Assembly (NCBI GenBank): GCA_947447315.1
Contig: CANFJD010000053.1
Coordinates: 1-12,582 of the forward strand
DNA: 12,582 bases
Direction: 5' to 3'
Source: Fimbriimonadaceae bacterium
Lineage (GTDB): Bacteria > Armatimonadota > Fimbriimonadia > Fimbriimonadales > Fimbriimonadaceae
The stretch's first letter is position 1; every line of letters starts with the position of its first letter. Below are positions 1 through 6,594 of the stretch, in pieces. Position numbers and translations under genes: made by a program. The notes below the pieces were generated by a model. It saw nothing but the letters and a program-made list of their open reading frames with translations. It did no database searches and was not told the DNA's origin.

Positions 1-1138
1 TGACGTAATCGCTGAGCGGATACTGAAGCATAAACCCGTTCGTTGCCGGAACAATAACGCTTACCAGCACGGCTCCGGCGCTTTTCTTCCCGACGACCAT
101 CGCTCCCGCGACGTCGCGCAGCGCGGCAGCCGCCATCTCGCTGGCGCTACCGGATCCCCCATTGATGAGTACCGTGATACGGCCCTTGTAAGGTGTGGCC
201 TCGGTGCGGCGCGGCGTTTTGAGTTTCTGCGGGGTCCAGTCGGCAATTTTGTAGATGTCATCCGACTTATCGCCGGTTTCTTTTTCATAACGCTCCACCA
301 CGCGACGACTAATGAATGTCCCGAATGGCGTATCCGCCGGGAGGAGAAGCCCTAGAAGGTGCTGCAAGTTAATGACCGCTCCGCCGCCGTTGTCGCGTAA
401 ATCGATGATGAGGTTCTTTTTATCGGCGGCTTTCGCAACGAGCGATTCTACGCGGTCTGAATCGTACGTGGTATCGAATGTGTGGACGGTGATCATCGCC
501 GTGTCACCGTCGATGAGGGAGTATTCCTCTGGGCGCACGGTGGAAAACCGTTTTCGTACGATCTCAACCTCATTGGTATCCCCGCTGGCCTTTCGGACGC
601 GAAGACTGACGGTAGTTCCTTCCTCGCCCGCGATGCCGCGGGTACCGGAGGCAGCTTTTCCATCGACCGTCAAGATCGTATCGCCGGGAATCAGACCCAC
701 CTTATCGGCGGGAGCATTCGGAACCACGCGCACAATGAGCACGCCGTCCTTCGCCGGCACGCCCTGGATGCCGATTCCGACCACGGATGCGGTTCGGCGA
801 GCCTCTGCCCCGCGGGGAGAGGTGAACACAATGTGACTGGCGCCAAATTTGCTGAGGGCTGCGTTAACCGCGGCGGTGAACTCATCGTCGGTCTTGGCTT
901 CATTCAACTTCGCCTTTTCCGATTCGATAAAAGTTGGCCACTGCCGAAAGTCGATCTTTGGCGTATAGGCGAAGGTTGTGAGCAGTTCAGAAATCTTGTC
1001 CAGGACTTCTTGCTTCGCTTCGGGCTTCTTATCAATGGTCTGGCTAAACGATTGGACCGGGCTGCCGATAAAACAGAGTCCCATCGACAAAGCAAGGACC
1101 GAGCGAAGCATCGATCGAGACAATTTTTGAACCAACAT
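1..1138 (-). CDS. Exported S41-family peptidase with PDZ domain (partial, C-terminus beyond window)
   Basis: This serine peptidase would act outside the cytoplasm. 379 residues are visible and the 3' end runs off the left edge. Residues 1 to about 33 form a signal peptide (basic start, hydrophobic VLALSMGLCFIG). A helical N-terminal region (40-110) follows, then a PDZ-like segment (about 118-185, with GIGIQG and GLIPGDTILTVDG), then the S41 core. Core motifs are LIIDLRDNGGG (243-253) and NGGSGSASEMAAAALRD (326-342). The nucleophile is probably Ser331, by alignment from memory with the SASE motif of E. coli Prc. The Lys of the Ser/Lys dyad in Prc/CtpA proteases would fall at residue 356, which is Ala. 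A Ser-His pair (101-102, in FGASHIVF) instead resembles the Ser-His of tricorn-type S41 enzymes. The ATG at 1138 gives a full signal peptide. A -10-like box lies just upstream, so the gene may be transcribed separately from the kinase gene 67 bases away. The physiological substrate is unknown. Confidence 0.93.
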   Translation of the reverse strand, partial: MLVQKLSRSMLRSVLALSMGLCFIGSPVQSFSQTIDKKPEAKQEVLDKISELLTTFAYTPKIDFRQWPTFIESEKAKLNEAKTDDEFTAAVNAALSKFGASHIVFTSPRGAEARRTASVVGIGIQGVPAKDGVLIVRVVPNAPADKVGLIPGDTILTVDGKAASGTRGIAGEEGTTVSLRVRKASGDTNEVEIVRKRFSTVRPEEYSLIDGDTAMITVHTFDTTYDSDRVESLVAKAADKKNLIIDLRDNGGGAVINLQHLLGLLLPADTPFGTFISRRVVERYEKETGDKSDDIYKIADWTPQKLKTPRRTEATPYKGRITVLINGGSGSASEMAAAALRDVAGAMVVGKKSAGAVLVSVIVPATNGFMLQYPLSDYV

Positions 1139-1145
1139 GGAGCTA

Positions 1146-1156
1146 ATGATATAGTA
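1146..1156 (-). promoter_or_regulatory. Candidate short-leader -10 element of the S41 peptidase gene
   Basis: Read on the minus strand, overlapping hexamers TACTAT (-18 to -13) and TATCAT (-13 to -8) precede the ATG, followed by TAGCTCC. Transcription from either would give a leader of about 0-6 bases. I see no convincing -35 box and no Shine-Dalgarno sequence. The same spacing recurs before the glutathione peroxidase and membrane-protein genes. Confidence 0.35.
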
Positions 1157-1205
1157 CGCTCGTGACCGGGCGATAAATTCCGATCCTGCTGATTGCCTGA
1201 TTTCG

Positions 1206-3083
1206 CTAAAAATGCCGGGACTCATTCGTTGTCTCGCGATGAGGGGCGAGCTCATCGGAGGGCGCAAGCGTGAAATAGAAGCAGGCCCCGACATTCTCCA
1301 CGCCGTCGGCGCAGATTTCTCCTCCGTGCCGCCGAATGATACGCTGTACGGTAGCCAGGCCGATGCCCGTGCCGGGAAATTCTGCTTCGGAGTGAAGCCG
1401 CTCAAACGGTTGAAACAGTTTTTCTGAGTGGGCCGGGTTGAATCCGATACCGTTGTCTTGCACCCAAAAAACGCCATTTTTTCCGCCTACTTCGATTCTC
1501 GCGGAAGCATTTCGGCGGGTGAACTTGACGGCATTTTGGAGAAGGTTATCCAACGCAACGGTCAAGAGTTGCTCATCGGCGTCGGCAACCAGATCATCCG
1601 CGATCACGAACGTGGGGACGTTCCCTAGGGTCGGCGCGGCGGTCATGATCGATTCGGCAACATCCCGGGCGATCCGGCTGAGGTCGAGCGGTTGGCGATG
1701 AATCGCGGCGCGAGTGATGCGGCTGAGGCCGAGTAGGGCGGTGATCAGTCGGTCCATTCGCGCGCTGGCGCGACGAACGCGGTTGAGCGCATCAACCCCG
1801 TCGGCATCCAGCCGTTCCCCGTAATCTTCCAGCACCACCTGACTGAAGCCATCAATGGCGCGAAGCGGGGCGCGAAGGTCGTGCGAAACCGAGTAGACGA
1901 ATGCTTCTAAATCGTGATTAGCGGCCCTCAGTTCAGCAGTTCGCATTTGTACTGTGGATTCGAGGTCTTGGTTCAGGCGTCGGACTTCAATTTCCGCTTC
2001 TTGCCGAACCGCCACTTCTTTACGCAATCGTTTGGCATCAGTGTCCGACTTTCGCCGGGCCTTTCGCTGTTGCATTCCCACCGCAAAGGCAAGACCCGAA
2101 ATGATGATGCCAATCATGGCGACTACGGGTACCCACCGACGCGTGCTGCTTGCCTCAAAGGCGGCGGTAGGCGTCACCCGGACTAGCCACACTCGGTTGG
2201 ATTGCGTCACCGGCGTAACTGAACTTTCATCCCAAGAATCTGTGGGTCGGCCGGTGGTGTACAGAAGATTCTCGTTCCCGACCGGTCCATCAAACACTTC
2301 TACATTGATTGAGGCGAGTTCGGGATCCTTGAGGCTGAGGTCGAAAAAGACATTGGCGCGAAATGTGGTGTAAACGATGCCACGCACGCTCCTCCACCGT
2401 TCCAACGGAGCCGGTTTTGGGGCCGACAGCGTGGTGTTGTCGTAGGTGGCGGTCATCACGATGAAGCCGGTCAGGTCGCGTTCGCCGGGGATGCCGAGAA
2501 GTTGAAGCTTCGGGGTGAATACGAGTTCTCCGGACTCGATGGCGGTGATTAAAAACGGACGACGGATCGCATTCGCGTACAGATCGTAACCGGCGGACTG
2601 GCGATTTGCTGGAGTCTCTGGGGATGCGAAAAGGACAGGAATACTCCGGGAAGAAACGGGTTTGGGAACCGTTTGGGCCAGCGATGGTCGCAGCGTGACG
2701 CCACTCCGCCGGATGAATTCGGTCGCGTAGTCCCGATTAGCATCCGTGACGACCGGGGCGTAGAGAATTGCCCGGGCTCCGGGGTACTGCGCAAAGAACC
2801 CGGTCTTTTCGATGTATTGCCGGAACTGCGTTTCCGAAACGTACGGTTGAGCCTCGAAGAAGGCAGAAGTGGCGCGGATAATGGCGATGTGCTCCCGGAG
2901 CCGACCTTCGATATTCGTTCGACACCGTTGCAGCATTTGCTCGAGACGGAGCGCGTCGGCGTTCGTGCCCGCGTGGTGGAATTCAAACGTCACGGCCAGG
3001 GTCGCCGCGAGGCTAACCAGCAGTAGCAGCCACGGCGCCGCGTCCAAAATCACGGAACCGGCACGCCGAAATGTTTTGCTCAT
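1206..3083 (-). CDS. CHASE-domain sensor histidine kinase
   Basis: This is a membrane sensor kinase of 625 residues that should autophosphorylate on histidine in response to an extracytoplasmic signal. TM1 spans about 17-33. A CHASE-type sensor domain covers about 60-300; its conserved core includes GYDLYANAIRRP (165-176) followed by AIESG. TM2 spans about 317-338. A charged coiled coil (340-395) leads to the HisKA domain, with SVSHDLRAPL placing the phospho-acceptor at His401. The HATPase_c domain has the N-box LDNLLQNAVKF (Asn517), G1 box DNGIGF (543-548), F box FQPFERLH (557-564) and G2 box GTGIGLA (571-577). All catalytic boxes look intact. There is no receiver or PAS domain and no response regulator in the window, so it looks like an orphan kinase. 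Its ATG overlaps the mannosidase stop in an ATGA arrangement, which implies translational coupling. The CHASE ligand cannot be predicted. Confidence 0.95.
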   Translation of the reverse strand: MSKTFRRAGSVILDAAPWLLLLVSLAATLAVTFEFHHAGTNADALRLEQMLQRCRTNIEGRLREHIAIIRATSAFFEAQPYVSETQFRQYIEKTGFFAQYPGARAILYAPVVTDANRDYATEFIRRSGVTLRPSLAQTVPKPVSSRSIPVLFASPETPANRQSAGYDLYANAIRRPFLITAIESGELVFTPKLQLLGIPGERDLTGFIVMTATYDNTTLSAPKPAPLERWRSVRGIVYTTFRANVFFDLSLKDPELASINVEVFDGPVGNENLLYTTGRPTDSWDESSVTPVTQSNRVWLVRVTPTAAFEASSTRRWVPVVAMIGIIISGLAFAVGMQQRKARRKSDTDAKRLRKEVAVRQEAEIEVRRLNQDLESTVQMRTAELRAANHDLEAFVYSVSHDLRAPLRAIDGFSQVVLEDYGERLDADGVDALNRVRRASARMDRLITALLGLSRITRAAIHRQPLDLSRIARDVAESIMTAAPTLGNVPTFVIADDLVADADEQLLTVALDNLLQNAVKFTRRNASARIEVGGKNGVFWVQDNGIGFNPAHSEKLFQPFERLHSEAEFPGTGIGLATVQRIIRRHGGEICADGVENVGACFYFTLAPSDELAPHRETTNESRHF

Positions 3084-6000
3084 CGCCGCAGCTTGATGGT
3101 GATAATTTCAAACGGTCGGTATTCCAGCGACACCACCCCGTCTGAAATATCCAGTTCCGACAGCTCGTTTTCTTCGAGGTCGCACAGGAAGGCACTGGCG
3201 GGCGGGAGGGCACAGACAAGGTCCGCTTTACCACGGGCGTTGTGGCACTCGTATATTCGAACGATAATGTCGGACGAGTCTTCTGCCTTTTTGACTGATT
3301 CGATGACGAGATTTCGATCGTCGGTCGCGATGAAAGCGGGCAGATTGCCGGCAACCCCTCGGTGCGCCGAAAGCGGATAGTGCCGCAAGGGGGCATTGAG
3401 GGCGTAGGCGGCTTCCACTACATTTCCATGACGATAACTTCCGTAGTGGGGGTACAGCACGTAGGTGAATCGATGCTGGCCCATATCGCAAAGTGGGTCC
3501 GGCGCTTTCGGGGCGCGTAGCAGGGTGAGACGCATCACGTTTTGGTGAACGTCGTGACCGTATTTCCCATCGTTCAGAAGCGCTACGCCTCGGTCTCCTT
3601 CACTTAGGTCAACCCACTTGTGGGCGCATGTCTCGAACTTCGCCATATCCCAGCTGGTGTTGTAGTGGGTAGGTCGCTCGACATTTCCGAATTGGATTTC
3701 GTGGGTCGCTCGACTGGCGTTGATGTTGACCGGGAAAGCCACCTTCAACATCTTTTCCGACTCGTGCCAATCGATGACGGTGTCGAACCGGATGCCCGGC
3801 GTTGGGCCGAGCGATATGCGTTGCCAGATGCGGGACTTACCAAAGGTGCGGGTCACCTCGGCGGCTACGCGCACGGGTCCGCGCTCAGTGATTTCAAACC
3901 GATCGGATTTGAGAAGGTCCACTTGGGTTTCCAACGCGAATGCATCGATATCCCAGGCACTCCAATAAATGGGACGGTCCTCGAAGAGCTGGAATACGTT
4001 TCCCAGCCGATTCGCCTCAAGCACCTCCATTCCGTCTTCCAAGTTGAGGATTCCGGAAATGTTGCCGGCGGTATCGAAACGCACGCTCAGGTGCGAATTT
4101 TCGATTCGGCGACTCCCGTGTTTGAGTTTGGGGCGGGTGGTTGGTATTCGGTCGGAGAAATCCGCGACCGAAACGGCGCCTTGCGCCGCGGTAGGGATAG
4201 AGAAGATCAAATGGCTTCCTTCCGGCTCCCTAACGAGTTGCACGGGGTGGCATTCGTCACCGCTGGTGATGCTGAGCGGTACTTCGTCGCTGTCCCACGG
4301 AATCTGGCCCTGGGTCGGCACCCCGGCGTTCTGGTACAGGAGCACCGGATGGGTGGTCTCGGCCGTGTTGAGGGTGTCTCCAAATTGGCTTAGCGAGTTG
4401 GCAATAATGCGCTCGCCCGTTTCCCGGATCGCGGCGTAGTCGCGCTCGGAATCTTCGTAAACTTCTCGCACGGAAGAGCCCGGAATGATGTCGTGAAACT
4501 GGTTCAGGAGCAACAGTTTCCAGGCGGATTCCAACTCGGCGGCCGGGTAACCGTGGGGAAAATTGGGGGCAAATGCGGCCAACCATTCGGCGTCGCGCAG
4601 CAGAAATTCGCCCTCTCGATTTTGCTTTTTGTTTCGGGCTTGGCTGGTAAAAGTGCCGCGGTGCAATTCTAAATAAAGCTCGCCCACCCAGGTTTGAATG
4701 TCGCGACTTCGACTTCGGGCATCCCGGAAAAAATCAACCGCCCGCTTGCCGAGGGCGACTTCGGGATAGTGGGGGGCTAACCGACCGCGCCGTAGGAATT
4801 CCAAGTGTCGCTCGGTGGGGCCGCCGCCGCCGTCCCCAAATCCGAATACGTACAGGGATTGATCGGAGCGGGCGTGGTCGCGGTAGTTCTTGACGCCAAA
4901 CACAACCTCCTTCGGTTCGGCCGACCCATTGTAGGTATCGGCGGGCGGAAAATGAGTCCAAATCCGGGAGCCGTCGATGCCTTGCCAGTAAAACGTGTGG
5001 TGGGGAAATTTGTTGAACTGGTTCCAGCTGATTTTCTGGGTGAGAAAGTACTTGATGTTGAATTTCTTAAGGATCTGCGGGAGCGCGGCGGAGTATCCAA
5101 ACACATCCGGCAACCACATATCTTCCGTTTGATAGCCCAGTTTCTGGCGAAAATATCGCCGTCCGTAAAGGAATTGACGCACCAGTGATTCGGCACCCGT
5201 GAGATTGCAATCTGCCTCCACCCACATACTTCCGACGGGTTCCCACTGGCCTTTGCGAACCGCGGCCTGGACCCGGGCAAAGAGGGCGGGGTAATCCTGC
5301 TCGAGCCATTCGTACTGGCTGGCCTGGCTATGAGCGAAAACGTATTCCGGGTAGCGCTCCAGTAGGCCCAACTGGGTTGCGGTGGTGTGCGCCATCTTTT
5401 GCCGGGTGATGCCAATTGGCCATAGCCACGCGGTGTCCAGGTGGGCATGACCGATCGGAACAATGGTGTGCTTGTATTCACCGTTTAAGCTGCCGAGGGC
5501 GTCGCGGATCAGCTTTCTCGCCCGCGCGAGAGTCTCCGGGGAGGGATATTGATCGGCGGCACCGTAGAGGTTTACGACCTCATTCAACGCGCGAATGAGA
5601 GTGGTGAAGGCGGGGTCCGTGGGCTCAATCGTGTCGAGCAGATTTTCCGTGAAGTCAACGTCGTAAGCGAGATCGCGGGTGGGAGGATCGATGATCACGA
5701 GGGCGGCGTGGCGGACCGTTTCCGTGTGAGCGGATCGCGGCTTTTCCTCGCCCGTGACCGTGGTCTCGGAGTTCCGGGTGTAGGCTTGGATCAGGTACTC
5801 GACGGATTCTCCCCCCGCGGGCGCGGGCCCGAAGCCCGAGAAGGCGCTTCCTTCGAGCCATCCTAGGTCGGTGTGCTGATGGTCAATGCCGCACCACGGG
5901 GATCCGTCACGCCAGGCCGTGCGTTCTCCGCCCACTTCTGCCACGACGACCATCGGTTTACCGGCGAACTCCATGGGTACGGTTCCCGTGAGCCGAAACC

Positions 6001-6202
6001 AGACTGTGCGGTACGCCGGACCGTAGGTAAAGCCCGGAGCCACTTCGGTCCACGTTCCCGCGGCGGCGGCGGCATCCGTGGGCGCGGCCTCGGGATTGAA
6101 TTCAATACGGAGCGGAGATTCGGCGCGACGAATCGCTGGTTGTAGCACCGTCCGGAGGAAGGCGCGGATGCGGTGACGGGTGAGATCGGAATGCTTCAGC
6201 AT
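3080..6202 (-). CDS. Alpha-mannosidase, glycoside hydrolase family 38 (cytosolic MAN2C1/Ams1-like)
   Basis: This retaining, metal-dependent exo-alpha-mannosidase has 1040 residues, the usual length for the cytosolic MAN2C1/Ams1-like branch. An N-terminal beta domain (about 1-240) precedes the GH38 catalytic barrel. GHAHLDTAWLWP (251-262) supplies the metal ligands His254 and Asp256. WLPDVFGYSAALPQ (363-376) carries the expected nucleophile, Asp366. GFGDGGGGPT (454-463) and LELHRGTFTSQARN (511-524) are typical of this branch. NQFHDIIPGSS (567-577) gives the second metal histidine, His570. GH38 middle and C-terminal beta domains complete the protein. There is no signal peptide, so it should work in the cytosol on imported manno-oligosaccharides or glycan fragments. 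The ATG at 6202 is the only start that keeps the whole N-terminal domain; no clear Shine-Dalgarno precedes it. The gene is divergent from mutL and overlaps the kinase gene by 4 bases. Confidence 0.96.
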   Translation of the reverse strand: MLKHSDLTRHRIRAFLRTVLQPAIRRAESPLRIEFNPEAAPTDAAAAAGTWTEVAPGFTYGPAYRTVWFRLTGTVPMEFAGKPMVVVAEVGGERTAWRDGSPWCGIDHQHTDLGWLEGSAFSGFGPAPAGGESVEYLIQAYTRNSETTVTGEEKPRSAHTETVRHAALVIIDPPTRDLAYDVDFTENLLDTIEPTDPAFTTLIRALNEVVNLYGAADQYPSPETLARARKLIRDALGSLNGEYKHTIVPIGHAHLDTAWLWPIGITRQKMAHTTATQLGLLERYPEYVFAHSQASQYEWLEQDYPALFARVQAAVRKGQWEPVGSMWVEADCNLTGAESLVRQFLYGRRYFRQKLGYQTEDMWLPDVFGYSAALPQILKKFNIKYFLTQKISWNQFNKFPHHTFYWQGIDGSRIWTHFPPADTYNGSAEPKEVVFGVKNYRDHARSDQSLYVFGFGDGGGGPTERHLEFLRRGRLAPHYPEVALGKRAVDFFRDARSRSRDIQTWVGELYLELHRGTFTSQARNKKQNREGEFLLRDAEWLAAFAPNFPHGYPAAELESAWKLLLLNQFHDIIPGSSVREVYEDSERDYAAIRETGERIIANSLSQFGDTLNTAETTHPVLLYQNAGVPTQGQIPWDSDEVPLSITSGDECHPVQLVREPEGSHLIFSIPTAAQGAVSVADFSDRIPTTRPKLKHGSRRIENSHLSVRFDTAGNISGILNLEDGMEVLEANRLGNVFQLFEDRPIYWSAWDIDAFALETQVDLLKSDRFEITERGPVRVAAEVTRTFGKSRIWQRISLGPTPGIRFDTVIDWHESEKMLKVAFPVNINASRATHEIQFGNVERPTHYNTSWDMAKFETCAHKWVDLSEGDRGVALLNDGKYGHDVHQNVMRLTLLRAPKAPDPLCDMGQHRFTYVLYPHYGSYRHGNVVEAAYALNAPLRHYPLSAHRGVAGNLPAFIATDDRNLVIESVKKAEDSSDIIVRIYECHNARGKADLVCALPPASAFLCDLEENELSELDISDGVVSLEYRPFEIITIKLRR

Positions 6203-6594
6203 GGGAACCAGGTCGTCTATTGCCGAATGCTAACCATCGGCGGGGCCGGGCGCGGCGGTCGTCAATCTGAGAGCCAGTCTACCAGCGGAAATTTTCCGGT
6301 TTGAGAGGTAAAACCGATACGAAAAGAATCAAAAAGAGTACTTAGGTCGTATAATACGAAATACTGATCGCTGACAAGTTCGGCGGAGTAAGGAACGGGA
6401 GCGCGGTGGGTAAAGCGGGGTTCGGCGAGAGGCATATTGGGGGGCATATTTCCCCCGGGTTGGGAACCTTCGTTGATGCTGGTCAGATATGTTCGGCTCA
6501 GGCAACCCGAGTTAACACCGCTTCCCGCCCGTGGCGAGAGGTACCTTCAAATAGTTGTCACGCTACGCCGGGATCGCAGACGTCCGGCCGTCGG
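6203..6594. other. Divergent intergenic region between alpha-mannosidase and mutL
   Basis: This stretch has no convincing gene of its own. Its right-hand part (6406-6594) is open in the mutL frame from a GTG at 6406, but the translation is low in recognisable content. The left part is GC-rich. An AT-rich island at about 6285-6365 contains a 6-bp inverted repeat (CGGTTT 6297-6302, AAACCG 6311-6316, 8-base loop), an 8-bp direct repeat ATACGAAA (6317-6324 and 6354-6361), and the symmetric promoter-like box described separately. The region is probably the shared regulatory zone for the two divergent genes. Confidence 0.6.
6349..6377. promoter_or_regulatory. Candidate bidirectional promoter with symmetric -10 box
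   Basis: TCGTATAATACGA (6349-6361) is a perfect inverted repeat around one central base. On the plus strand it contains the consensus -10 TATAAT (6350-6355), pointing to mutL. On the minus strand it contains TATTAT (6356-6351), pointing to the mannosidase. For the minus strand a TTGTCA -35-like box lies at 6377-6372, with a short 15-base spacer to TATTAT or 18 bases to TATACG. The plus strand has no good -35 at 16-18 bases. These are consensus matches only. Confidence 0.4.

Noticed and set aside
312..1165. Plus-strand open frames (312-836 and 482-1165) across the S41 peptidase gene
   Set aside because: The minus-strand reading has a signal peptide, PDZ domain and S41 motifs; the plus-strand products look like nothing.
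3620..4393. 257-codon plus-strand open frame antisense to the alpha-mannosidase
   Set aside because: It lies wholly inside a gene with complete GH38 motifs, its translation resembles no family I know, and long antisense frames are common in GC-rich genes.
6056..6076. GGC/GCC trinucleotide run near the mannosidase N-terminus, considered as a microsatellite
   Set aside because: It is a short in-frame run encoding five alanines in the mannosidase and is ordinary for GC-rich coding sequence.
6297..6316. CGGTTT/AAACCG hairpin considered as a terminator
   Set aside because: The stem is only 6 bp with no following T-run on either strand, and it sits upstream of both divergent genes rather than after a gene.
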